64,000 nucleotides of DNA from Nephrocerus scutellatus (taxonomy: Eukaryota > Arthropoda > Insecta > Diptera > Pipunculidae), in NCBI GenBank assembly GCA_947095585.1, contig OX352762.1, forward strand, positions 94,462,249-94,526,248, in the 5' to 3' direction. Positions within the stretch are counted from its first letter, which is position 1; every line of letters starts with the position of its first letter. The notes beneath the pieces were generated by a model. It did no database searches. It saw nothing but the letters and a program-made list of their open reading frames with translations, and had not been told where the DNA came from. Shown piece after piece: positions 23,195 to 34,338 of the stretch. The position numbers and the translations under genes are program-made.

Positions 23195-23630
23195 AGGCAA
23201 TCAGGTTGGCAATCATCGACCAAAACTTTCCCGATGTCAAACTAGACACGGCACAGATGTCCAAGACCTCATAATGGACGCAGTGGCAGAGCTCCCTATT
23301 GACGGTATCAGCCCAAACTCTCTGGGATGCCGACACAAGAATGGCTGGCTATCAGTAAGCTGCGCAGATGCAGGACAACGCCAAAATCAAAATAGTCAGG
23401 GAGGATGAAATCCCCCAAAACCAAATATTTTTCGTATATCTTCCCCACTGCAGGAACGAGACGAATGAAAAGATAAGCAGGCGCCTGGTGGTCCAAAATA
23501 AGGAGCTTAGAAACGCAGATTGGAAGATTCTCTCGCGCAAAGATAGAGAAAACGACTATCTCCAACTACAGGGTCAACTGGCTCTTCGGGTCGGTCTACT
23601 TCCGACTGAAAAAAGACGAAAAAAGTAAAA
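23195..23630 (+). pseudogene. LOA-type ORF1 (Gag-like) remnant
   Basis: Reading VAIIDQNFPDVKL, then after stops and frameshifts QDNAKIKIVREDEIPQNQ, FVYLPHCRNETNEKISRRLV and NADWKILSRKDRE. This order matches the C-terminal domain of LOA-type ORF1 proteins (VAIVD..., WKV). The upstream half is not recognisable. Confidence 0.45.
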
Positions 23631-23863
23631 AAGATTCAGCGGGATTCAGACCCGACAAACAGCAAAGAAAAACCCGGCTGCCAAGCCGCTCCATTGCCCA
23701 AAAACCTCCGTCAACAAGGTAAATCCTAAGACCCAATTTCCAAAGCCCGGCCAGTCGGTTCATGGCATAAGCAAGGCCGGTAGTGCCAAAATATGCAAAA
23801 AACACGGTCTAGAAACAGCAAAACCCATCAAGCCGGCCGCAACTCCAACCACACAGGGACCGA

Positions 23864-26800
23864 ATGATAGACCAAAAAGTCCCAACTGCAAACAATCAGT
23901 TGAATTGCGTGCAGATAAACCTTCATAGGTCAAAGGCAGTCACTGCCAACCTCTGCCACCTCTTTGTGGCTCATAACTGGGACATCGCTCTTATTCAGGA
24001 GCCATGGACCACCAAAGGTAGAATCCAGGGTATCCCCAATAAAATAGGTAAGTTGATCTATAGCAAAGGGGACGAGAGGCCAAGGACAGCTATCCTATGT
24101 CGCCACCAATACAACATCTACTCTATAAATCAATCTATATATTTCCAGAGACATAACCGCGATCTCCCTAGAGACGCACACTACTCAAGGCAGCACGAGC
24201 ATCATCAGCTTTGCCGCTGCCTATTTCCCGGGAGACGATGAAGAATCGCCACCAAAAACAACACAGAGCTTCGTTGAATACTGCATAGCTCACAACCAAA
24301 AATTTGTGATCGGATGCGACGCAAATGCACACCACGAAGTCTGGGGAAGCACCGACACTAACACAAGAGGTGAGTTACTTCTTAATTACTGTCTATCTAC
24401 TAACGTAATTATAAACAACGTGGGAAGTGATGCAACTTTCATAAACGCCATAAGGAGAGAAGTTCTGGACCTTACTCTATCGGATAAGGGTACGGCCAGC
24501 GCAATCCGTAATTGGCATGTTATGAAAGAGGCATCGCTATCAGACCACATGTACATAAAATTTAATGTAGAAACTCCCAATAGGGTTTAATCCATCATAA
24601 GAACCCCCAAACACATCAATTGGTAAGTCTTTCAAGACTCACTGCAATTAAACTTGACTGGTATTAGTACCCGAATAAACTCGATAGTCGACCTAGACTC
24701 CACAGCAAACGACCTTACCGAGGCAATCATAAATGCCTATCACACAAGTTGTCCTGCAGTCCGAGTCAAAGGTAGGTAGGTAAGGGAACGTCTCTTCCCT
24801 GGTGGAACCATGATCTCGAGGCTAAGAGAAGAGAAGTCCGGAAAATGTTCAACAAGGCCAAACGAACAAAAATTCGGACGGTCTATCGAACTTCTCTCAC
24901 AAAATACAACGCGGCATTAAGAAGCAGCTAACGCAACAGCTGGAGAGAATTCTGTGAAAGCATCGACAAACTACCAACAGCGTGTCGACTTCACAAGGCT
25001 CTATCCCTCGACCACACAAATCCACTCGGGTCTGTCAAAAAACCTAACGGAGATCTGACAACCTCAAGAAATGAAACACTCAACTGCCTGGTAAAAAGCC
25101 ACTTCCCAGACTACTTAATACTGGGTAACGATGAGGAAAACGAGGACATAAACTCACATCCTTATATCATACCAATCGAGGCCTACAGGCGCTCAAAAAA
25201 AATATTTTCCATTGAAGGAGTCCGCTGGGCTGTAAATTCATTCGGCCCACTAAAATCCCCTGGAGGTGACGAGGTCTACCCAATTTTGATGCAACGTGGG
25301 CTCCATAAGATAGAATTTTTGCTCGTGAAACTCTACAGAGCCAGCTATAGCCTAGAATACGTTCCAAGGTGCTGGAGAGAAGTGCGAGTTATTTTCCTAC
25401 CAAAGGCTGGTAAAAAATCTCCCGAAGATACAAGGTCCTACAGACCAATCAGCCTATCTTCATTTCTACTCAAATCCATGGAGAAGATACTATGTCACTA
25501 CATAAAATCTAATGCACTCCAAATTAACCCACTAAACCCCAGCCAGCATGCATATCAGACAGGGAAATCAACAGAAACTGCACTGCACGAGCTGACAGAC
25601 GAAATCGAAGATACACTTCGGAACAAAGAAATGTTAATATGTGCCTTCATAGACATTCAAGGTGCTTTTGACAACACTAACTTCGAAGTGATTCAATCAC
25701 AAGCCAGAAACAAGGGTGTAGAATCCTCAATCATAGGATGGGTTATAAGCATGCTAAGGGGTAGGAGAATTCGGGCCTCATTCGGCGACGAAGGCATCAC
25801 AGTAGCGGCAACCAGAGGTTGCCCACAAGGCGGAGTCCTATCACCTCTTTTGTGGCTGCTGGTGATGGACCAGTTACTCTCAAGGCTTAAGAATAATCAT
25901 ATTACCAATATTGGCTATGCGGATGACCTCGTCCTTATGGTCCGTGGCAAATTCGAGAGTACGATAGCAGAACGGATGCAAATAGCTCTCAAACTAGTAA
26001 ACGATTGGTGTAAAGAGGTGAACCTAAGTGTCAACCCAGACAAGATAGTGTGCACCATCTTCACAAAGAGGAGAAAAATAAATCTTCCCATTATAAATTT
26101 CCAAGGCAAGGTTCTCCAAATAATGCCGGAGGCCAAATATCTGGGAGTCATGTTCGATCAAAAACTGACATGGAACTCCCATATGACGTACATTATTAAC
26201 AAAGCTAATAAAGCTTACTTCACATGCCAACGCATGTTCAACAAAACGTGGGGAATAAGCCCGCAAATGACTCTTTGACTATACCAGAGCATTATCAGAC
26301 CTAGGCTGACATACGCAGCCTTGATATGGTGGCCAAAAACAGAGCAATTTAAGACACGCTCAAAACTCAATAAGATACAAAGACTCATCTGTCTTAGTGC
26401 AACAGGTGCCATAAAGACCTGCCCTACGGCAGCCCTCGAGAAAATTATAGGACTGACACCACTTCACATACACATTAAAAAAGAAGCTGGCTTAAGACTC
26501 TCTAATCTCAATATACACAACCAGGTTAAATCCAATAGACCAGGACATACAAACATCATCTCCAAAATTAACTCGGATCATGGTATTGTCCTACAATCAG
26601 ACTCAATGATGAAAACAACTGATTTCCAAAGGAACTTCTTGGTTAGAATTCCAGAACTTCATCAAGTTGGAAATATCATCAATAACTTTCCCCATCATGC
26701 ATCCATCTGGTACACAGATGGATCTAAAACAGATACAGGAACAGGAGCAGGAGTATTCGGACCCAGAACCACACTGCGAATACCCCTAGGCAACTCCCCA

Positions 26801-27532
26801 ACCGTTTTCCAGGCAGAAACAATTGCACTTGAAGCCTGCATCTTGGAATGCACTAAAAGGAAACACAGAAGAACTGAGATTTACATGATCTCAGATAGCC
26901 AGGCCGCACTACTTGCACTAAAAGGGCCTACTTTCAACACAAGGACAACGTGGAGCTGCTACTGCCACTTAAAACAATTGGCCAAAACTAATAAAATCAC
27001 CCTTATGTGATCCCCAGGGCACTCAGGCATTGCAGGGAACGAGGCAGCAGATCTCTGCGCAAGAGAAGGCGCAGAAGGTAACTTCATTGGGCCGGAACCA
27101 AGCATTGCCTACTCCCTTAGCCACCTCAAAAACAAAATTAAAGAGTGGGCCAACAATGCCATCGAAGCTGAATGGGCATCGTCAACAGGGATGAAACATA
27201 CCAAAAGGCTTCTCAAGTACAACATTGTACATATAGACAAGGCAATTAAACTGAACCGTCATGCACTCAGATCTCTAGTCTGGTACATAACGGGACACGG
27301 CTCATTTAACAGACACCTATTGAAAATGGGAAAATCCCAGACGGACAACTGCCGGTTCTGCAACAAGGCAAAAGAATCGCCAGAACACATATTGTTCGTG
27401 TGTGATGCTCTTATAAGGAAAAGACTCAAGTACCTCAAGGCTTACACAGTCCCAGGACAGAATGTCACTTCAATCGAACTGTCAGACGTAATGGCATTCA
27501 TTAAGGAACTAAGCCACCACCTAAAGTGGTAA
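23864..27532 (+). pseudogene. LOA-type ORF2 polyprotein (EN-RT-RNase H), broken
   Basis: Endonuclease: QLNCVQINLHRSKAVTANLC and LIQEPWTTKG (23900-24030), a frameshift near 24150, then FVIGCDANAHHEVWGS (24305) and SDHMYIKF (24540). Stops follow at 24588 and within the linker. RT (25100-26276): FLPKAGKK..., RSYRPISLSSFLLK, AFIDIQGAFDNT, RGCPQGGVLSPLLW, GYADDLVLM. RNase H (26700-27060): WYTDGSKTDTGTGAG, FQAETIALEAC, ISDSQAALLAL, SPGHSGIAGNEAADLCA. The C-terminus has CRFCNKAKESPEHILFVC (27355-27410), a zinc-binding candidate. TGA stops at 26276 and 27008 fall where the family normally has tryptophan, so both look like TGG to TGA changes. Confidence 0.8.
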
Positions 27533-27719
27533 TCATCTGGGATGCACAGTAGATCTCTAGGTCGCAGTGTACCAGGCTTTTCAGCCCACCCAACAATAAT
27601 AATAATAATGTAAAAAAACTTTATTGTTCGGGTACAATCTTTTATGTATACATCGAAACAAGCCACACAGTCCTTTATTATTTGGTAGAAATCGCCAAAA
27701 TATCTGTTTTTGAGGGTGG

Positions 27720-28020
27720 AGCTATTTCAAAACAAAACTTGAACTCTCTAGGTCGTGTGGAAGGTGGTTAAAAAGGACCTCGAAGAAGTCGAAAAAAAGT
27801 GTCAACCCATCAAACGCGTCACGCGTCTTACGCGGAATATAAAAAATGCTATTTTGGACTTAGACACTCACAAAATTTCAGCTCTCTAGATCGTGTGGAA
27901 GGTGGTTAAAAAGGACCTCAAAGAAGTCGAAAAAAATTTTTCAACCCATCACAAGCGCCTCACGCGTCATACGCGGACCATAAAAAATGCTGTTTTGGAC
28001 TAAGACACTCATAAAATTGC
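27720..28020 (+). repeat. Satellite B, two tandem monomers (copy 1)
   Basis: Two monomers of about 120-125 bp, each with CTCTCTAG(G/A)TCGTGTGGAAGG, GGTTAAAAAGGACCTC, GAAGTCGAAAAAA, CACGCGTC and TACGCGG. They follow the LOA 3' tail by about 110 bp. Confidence 0.8.
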
Positions 28021-30125
28021 TATGCGGATGACCTCGTCCTTATGGTCCGTGGCAAATTCGAGAGTACGATAGCAGAACGGATGCAAATAGCTCTCAAACT
28101 AGTAAACGATTGGTGTAAAGAGGTGAACCTAAGTGTCAACCCAGACAAGATAGTGTGCACCATCTTCACAAAGAGGAGAAAAATAAATCTTCCCATTATA
28201 AATTTCCAAGGCAAGGTTCTCCAAATAATGCCGGAGGCCAAATATCTGGGAGTCATGTTCGATCAAAAACTGACATGGAACTCCCATATGACGTACATTA
28301 TTAACAAAGCTAATAAAGCTTACTTCACATGCCAACGCATGTTCAACAAAACGTGGGGAATAAGCCCGCAAATGACTCTTTGACTATACCAGAGCATTAT
28401 CAGACCTAGGCTGACATACGCAGCCTTGATATGGTGGCCAAAAACAGAGCAATTTAAGACACGCTCAAAACTCAATAAGATACAAAGACTCATCTGTCTT
28501 AGTGCAACAGGTGCCATAAAGACCTGCCCTACGGCAGCCCTCGAGAAAATTATAGGACTGACACCACTTCACATACACATTAAAAAAGAAGCTGGCTTAA
28601 GACTCTCTAATCTCAATATACACAACCAGGTTAAATCCAATAGACCAGGACATACAAACATCATCTCCAAAATTAACTCGGATCATGGTATTGTCCTACA
28701 ATCAGACTCAATGATGAAAACAACTGATTTCCAAAGGAACTTCTTGGTTAGAATTCCAGAACTTCATCAAGTTGGAAATATCATCAATAACTTTCCCCAT
28801 CATGCATCCATCTGGTACACAGATGGATCTAAAACAGATACAGGAACAGGAGCAGGAGTATTCGGACCCAGAACCACACTGCGAATACCCCTAGGCAACT
28901 CCCCAACCGTTTTCCAGGCAGAAACAATTGCACTTGAAGCTTGCATCTTGGAATGCACTAAAAGGAAACACAGAAGAACTGAGATTTACATGATCTCAGA
29001 TAGCCAGGCCGCACTACTTGCACTAAAAGGGCCTACTTTCAACACAAGGACAACGTGGAGCTGCTACTGCCACTTAAAACAATTGGCCAAAACTAATAAA
29101 ATCACCCTTATGTGATCCCCAGGGCACTCAGGCATTGCAGGGAACGAGGCAGCAGATCTCTGCGCAAGAGAAGGCGCAGAAGGTAACTTCATTGGGCCGG
29201 AACCAAGCATTGCCTACTCCCTTAGCCACCTCAAAAACAAAATTAAAGAGTGGGCCAACAATGCCATCGAAGCTGAATGGGCATCGTCAACAGGGATGAA
29301 ACATACCAAAAGGCTTCTCAAGTACAACATTGTACATATAGACAAGGCAATTAAACTGAACCGTCATGCACTCAGATCTCTAGTCTGGTACATAACGGGA
29401 CACGGCTCATTTAACAGACACCTATTGAAAATGGGAAAATCCCAGACGGACAACTGCCGGTTCTGCAACAAGGCAAAAGAATCGCCAGAACACATATTGT
29501 TCGTGTGTGATGCTCTTATAAGGAAAAGACTCAAGTACCTCAAGGCTTACACAGTCCCAGGACAGAATGTCACTTCAATCGAACTGTCAGACGTAATGGC
29601 ATTCATTAAGGAACTAAGCCACCACCTAAAGTGGTAATCATCTGGGATGCACAGTAGATCTCTAGGTCGCAGTGTACCAGGCTTTTCAGCCCACCCAACA
29701 ATAATAATAATAATGTAAAAAAACTTTATTGTTCGGGTACAATCTTTTATGTATACATCGAAACAAGCCACACAGTCCTTTATTATTTGGTAGAAATCGC
29801 CAAAATATCTGTTTTTGAGGGTGGAGCTATTTCAAAACAAAACTTGAACTCTCTAGGTCGTGTGGAAGGTGGTTAAAAAGGACCTCGAAGAAGTCGAAAA
29901 AAAGTGTCAACCCATCAAACGCGTCACGCGTCTTACGCGGAATATAAAAAATGCTATTTTGGACTTAGACACTCACAAAATTTCAGCTCTCTAGATCGTG
30001 TGGAAGGTGGTTAAAAAGGACCTCAAAGAAGTCGAAAAAAATTTTTCAACCCATCACAAGCGCCTCACGCGTCATACGCGGACCATAAAAAATGCTGTTT
30101 TGGACTAAGACACTCATAAAATTGC
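28021..30125 (+). repeat. Tandem duplicate of 25916-28020 (LOA 3' half plus satellite)
   Basis: The whole 2105-bp unit follows directly on its template. The only difference I found is C26836 to T28941. The copy starts at TATGCGGATGACC inside the RT active-site box and ends in satellite at ATTGC. A 2-bp GC match lies at the junction. It carries the same two TGA stops (28381 and 29113), so the duplication happened after the element died. Confidence 0.93.
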
Positions 30126-30200
30126 AGATGTCTTGGTCGTGTGGAAGGTGGTTAAAAGGAACTCAAAGAAGTCGAAAATACAGACAAAAAGGTTCAATTC
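29825..30200 (+). repeat. Satellite B, three monomers (copy 2)
   Basis: The duplicated two monomers are followed by a third partial monomer that was not duplicated (from GATGTCTTGGTCGTGTGG, 30128), showing that the original array had at least three units. Confidence 0.8.
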
Positions 30201-30263
30201 AAGTTAAATAAGAGTTTTTGAAAAGAAGCTCAATTTTAATTTGGAATCACAAAGGTAGATTAA

Positions 30264-30474
30264 GGCCCGACCGAATTCATTTCATTTTGAATGACGTGAC
30301 TACAGTCGTTACACTATAGTCATTCGTGTCACATGGAAAATTGACGTGACAAGTATGTGCTGACTTTTGTGACTTAAAATGACTATGGGAGTGAGAAATT
30401 ACTATAATAATAGCAAAAATTAAGGGACGGGACTAAAGTCATTTAAAATGAGAGACGACTGCGGCAATCGGGCT
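30264..30474. mobile_element. Possible Harbinger-type MITE
   Basis: The left end GGCCCGACCGAATTCATTTC and the right end, reversed, AGCCCGATTGCCGCAGTCG are imperfect inverted repeats with TCATTTTNAATGAC inside both. TAA lies directly left; on the right TAA is one base away. The GGCCCGA start resembles the Harbinger element at 5220. Confidence 0.4.
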
Positions 30475-31078
30475 GTAAATCATTCTGTTCTGTGTTGATA
30501 CGAGTACCAAATATTTAAATCATAGCTTTTCTGTTTGAGCGTTTTAATAGAATTGGGCTTTATTATGGAAGCGTTTGTTTGGTTTCCAATTTTTAAAGAT
30601 AAAGATGTCTGCTTTAAGATAAATAAATTAATATGCACAACCAGTTAATTTGTTATAAGTGCAGACAAAATTACAAAACTTGATTCGTCCAAGCCTAATG
30701 GTAATGGCATACTTCCTAGAAAAGGTTTATGGAACTACCTAGTGGAACTACTTTGCCATGCACCTAAATACCTTAGGACCACCATTACGCGACGGAGCGG
30801 AAATTAGTTTAAATTTTATGTTCTTATGAAAAATATAGTAGGTAATCTATTTTATATATATTATTATTATTTTAGGTTTAGAGTGATCTTAAAAATAAAA
30901 CTTTACATTTTGTTCTAAGCGAATAAGTCTTAATTTGTAGAAAAGACTACGATTAGAGACACAGAACAGTATCTGGTGGTTTTTTTCCTATTTATTATCA
31001 ATTATCGATAGCACAAAATTGAATTATTCTTTATAGAATCGACATACACATACAATTTTTTTAAATATATATTTGTTT
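30475..31078. other. Unassigned AT-rich stretch
   Basis: I see no coding sequence or shared repeat left of the gypsy LTR. Confidence 0.35.
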
Positions 31079-31084
31079 AATTAT

Positions 31085-31238
31085 ATGACGTATATATGAG
31101 GAGTATTTATTGAATAGGTATAAAAGTAACAAAACAACAATAGAAATGAAATGTAGAAATTAACTCGCGTGTGGACGACCGTCTGCGATGACTGCTCGAT
31201 ATAGACTACTCGTTCTTCGCTGTTCGACTGTCCGTCAC
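31085..31238 (-). repeat. 3' LTR of the gypsy element
   Basis: 154 bp, starting ATGACGTATATATGAGG on the plus strand and ending GACTGTCCGTCAC. The pol stop codon (31237-31235) overlaps its internal end. Confidence 0.9.
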
Positions 31239-32980
31239 ATTCGTCCATCCTGATGATGTTTCGTCCCTGGCTCATCCACATCCAAAACAGCATCCTCTGG
31301 AAGAGTTAGCCATAGTTTCATGCGATCTGATGCGTATACAGAACGAAACTTCCGTTGCGATCGTGCGGCTCCAGGAATATCCTCGAGTAGATTACGATCG
31401 TTACCAAGCGTCTGTGACACTAAATATGGACCTTTCCATTTTGCCTGCATTTTTCTGGAAGAGCCTGTGGATTGATGATCATTATGAACCAATACCATAT
31501 CGCCTTCTTTATATTTGGTTGCTGGTCGTCGCTTGCTTTTATATCGCTTTGTCTGTTTCACCTGAGTCTTCTGAATATTTTTCGATGCCATCTCCCGTAT
31601 TTCTTGTAATGGAAGATTCTCTTCCGTCTCTGACCACTCTTGAAGCGCTCTAACAATTCGGTTACGAACTACACTTTGAGGTCTGTAACCCATAAGGAGT
31701 TGATGAGGACTAAATCCGGTTGTAGCGTTCTTTTTATCGTTCAGCGTCCACTGTATATACTTTAAACACTTATCCCAATCGTTGCCGTCAGTGCTGGTCG
31801 TCAAGCTTCTGACCGCGCTAAGTATAGTTTGGTTGTAGCGTTCAACTTGCCCGTTTGCCCTTGGAGAACCAGTTGCATTCTTAATGTGACATATGACATT
31901 GTCCTGACAGAAATTTGCAAACCGTCTGGACGTAAAGGCAGTTCCTCGGTCACTAACTATTCGCCGTGGTAATCCAAAATAGCTACTGATGTCATCTAAA
32001 AACTTTACTACATATTTGGTTTCGGTTGATCTCACTGCTCTCATTATCATGTACTTTGTAAATCCATCAACGCAGACTATCAAATGGCAATTCCCAGAAG
32101 AACTTTTCAAGAACGGCCCCATATGGTCGATATGTACGGTATCAAATGGAATGGGCACCTTTTCGATAGGATGCAATTCACCTTCCCCTTGTCGAAGACC
32201 TTTGTTGTAGGAACACTCGATGCATGATGAGATATATTTCTTCACGAAGTCTCTCATCCGGGAAAACCAAAAGTTCTTTTGCAGAATATCTATAGTCTTG
32301 CTAACACCAAAATGTCCGACCTCGTCATGCGCAGACCTGGTCACACGATATTTTAAACTATCTGGAACGTACCATTTTATATCCTGATCTACTCTGCGAA
32401 ACAACCGTCCATTTTTAGCAACGTAATCCTGATGAATTTGCTTCTCTTCTGCAGTTTTAGGCGCAGCTTTTAAGGTTTCCACAATTTCACGTAATTTTCC
32501 ATCTCGTCTCTGAAGAGTCACAAGCCAATCCTCCTGATCTATGTGTACAGAATACACCACTGAAGTATCTTTAATATAATCTTCTCTTAGATTCCTACTG
32601 AGACAGTCTACATGCTTCATAGATTCTCCTGGACGATGTACCCAGCTGATGTCGTACTCTTGCAATCGAAGCAAAAGTCTAGCTACCCGTGGTTGAATTT
32701 CTGTAGATGCTTTTAAGGATACTACTGCTTGACAATCGGTCGCCACCGTAAAAGATTTGCCCAAAAGATAGATCCGAAATCGTGCCAAACTTTCCGCAAC
32801 CGCCAAGACTTCTAAAACCTTCATAGTTATGTTAGCTTCGGCATCTGAAGTACGCCTACTGAAATAGCTGACAGCTCGCAGCAGACCATCCTCCCGTTGC
32901 AGAAGTATGCCAGCAAGTCCTACGGTACTAGCATCACAATGTACCTCGTGTTCTCGATCCGCCGAATAAATTGCTAATAA
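31235..32980 (-). pseudogene. Gypsy Pol C-terminal part: RNase H and integrase
   Basis: An unbroken frame starts at the LINE junction (LAIYSADREHEVHCDAST) and runs to the stop overlapping the LTR. RNase H: HCDAST, SYFSRRTSDAE, FTVATDCQAV. Integrase: an HHCC zinc finger (HDEVGHFGVSKTI to CIECSYNKG), then the catalytic core with VHIDHMGP, VSDRGTAF and NGQVERYNQT, supplying the D-D-E triad, and a C-terminal region with KWKGPYLV. All catalytic residues are present, but the frame lacks a start and about 60 residues of the RT-RNase H link are missing between the two halves. Confidence 0.88.
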
Positions 32981-33034
32981 AGCAAATAAATGAATTTTTA
33001 ATAAACCAAATAATTTAAACAAACACATAAAATA

Positions 33035-34120
33035 ATGACCCATCAACAAAATACAAAACTAATGAAGATGTCAAACTCTCCAATCCCATTATCACCATCA
33101 ATTTACTCACACGTAGAAGCAAAAACACGAGCGGGAAAAGCAAAAATTGCTAAAGTTTCACCAAAGGCATCGACAACAACAACGACTACGTCAACAAAAA
33201 CTAGTGACGTCACTGAAACCCTCGCTTTGATAAAACTACAAGGTGAATCACTTTCTGAACAACTTAGAGCCATGGAAGAAAACTTAAGAACAAGAATCAT
33301 CGTAATAGAACAAAAAATGAAAATAATCGACGACTTGGACCAAAATATAAATAAACTTAATGATCGCGTAACTGTCCTCGAGGAACTTCTTACACGGGTA
33401 GATTGTCTGGAGGAGGAGGTTCAAAAGAGAATCACAACAACAACGATGAATGAAAATAATCATGCCAACTTATCTCACAACAACACTGTATCCACTGAAA
33501 TCGCTAGCTTAAAGGCACAGATTGAAGCAATAAATGTAAAAAAATTAGAAACAGATGCAATTCTTATCGGAATACCAACGTTACCGGGAGAGGTTTTAAA
33601 AAACACGTTTAACAACATTTGTCACACGTTAAATTTTCAGCCACCAAAACTGTGTCGAATCTTCCGTGCAAGCCACAGAGAAGACTCCATTATAATTGTT
33701 AAATTTCACACCGCACATGATAAAAATGCTACACTCAAGGCGTTTGCTGCTATTCGAAGAACAAATTCCCGGCAACTTTTGCTTAAAGATCTCGGTGAAG
33801 ACTCGAGCACCCCGATTTATTTCCACGAGAGCTTAACCAAAAATAATCGAGTTATTCTTCGACAAGCAATTCGTATCAGGCGTAAACACCAATTATTTTC
33901 GGTTTTCACTTCAAGTGGACTTGTTTACATCAAACTTACAAGCGAAGACGTGCCAAAAACAGTTAATTCCGTAGATATGCTAAATTCAATTACGACAAAA
34001 GCAAACAAAAAAACAAATAATGAAGAATTGTCAAATGAGGAGCAAAACAAAAACAACTACTACGAAGCTGCACAAAATTATAATGATGATGAACCATATC
34101 CGTCGCTGGAGCAACTTTAG
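33035..34120 (+). CDS. LINE ORF1 protein (coiled coil, no zinc knuckle)
   Basis: Intact 361-codon ORF with ATG in the first position of the element's coding region. Residues about 15-65 are basic and Ser/Thr rich (SPKASTTTTTTSTKTSD). Residues about 70-150 form heptad-like repeats (LSEQLRAMEENL, IDDLDQNINKLNDRVTVLEE, VDCLEEEVQKR), a predicted coiled coil for trimer or multimer assembly. A folded region follows (DAILIGIPTLPGEVL, LCRIFRASHREDSIIIVKF, RQLLLKDLGE, VFTSSGLVYIKL), which resembles the RNA-binding half of some LINE ORF1 proteins. No CCHC motif is seen. It presumably coats the element RNA. Confidence 0.8.
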   Translation: MTHQQNTKLMKMSNSPIPLSPSIYSHVEAKTRAGKAKIAKVSPKASTTTTTTSTKTSDVTETLALIKLQGESLSEQLRAMEENLRTRIIVIEQKMKIIDDLDQNINKLNDRVTVLEELLTRVDCLEEEVQKRITTTTMNENNHANLSHNNTVSTEIASLKAQIEAINVKKLETDAILIGIPTLPGEVLKNTFNNICHTLNFQPPKLCRIFRASHREDSIIIVKFHTAHDKNATLKAFAAIRRTNSRQLLLKDLGEDSSTPIYFHESLTKNNRVILRQAIRIRRKHQLFSVFTSSGLVYIKLTSEDVPKTVNSVDMLNSITTKANKKTNNEELSNEEQNKNNYYEAAQNYNDDEPYPSLEQL

Positions 34121-34338
34121 TAATTTGCGTATTCTTTCATTTTCTACTGTAACATTTACTGCATTCTTTACAAATATTTCACTACTTTTTCTTTTATCAA
34201 TATTTTCTATTTATGAATTAGAGTTTTTCAAAATTTTTCTTACTTATAAATATCAATTAATTTTTTACCAATTTCTGTCAGAATCAATGGGAAATATTTT
34301 CAGCAAACCTTTTGTAATAACAAGTTTTCAATCATGGA

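Larger units (their letters stand above)
23195..27609 (+). mobile_element. LOA-type LINE, 5'-truncated, both ORFs decayed
   Basis: It carries an ORF1 remnant (23195-23630), then ORF2 with endonuclease, RT, RNase H and a C-terminal CCHC-like segment, and ends in (AAT)n at 27594-27609. An RNase H after the RT, and RT motifs GCPQGGVLSPLLW and YADDLVL, fit the LOA group (Loa, Bilbo). The 5' end is incomplete. Its 3' part from 25916 is duplicated in tandem downstream. Confidence 0.8.

Noticed and set aside
23368..23628. Possible separate host gene of 86 codons
   Set aside because: It matches the C-terminal part of a LOA-type ORF1 and directly precedes ORF2, so it is part of the LINE.
31235..33049. 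604-codon ORF starting upstream of the RNase H
   Set aside because: The first 20-odd codons lie in antisense 5' sequence of the nested LINE; real gypsy coding begins at about 32980.
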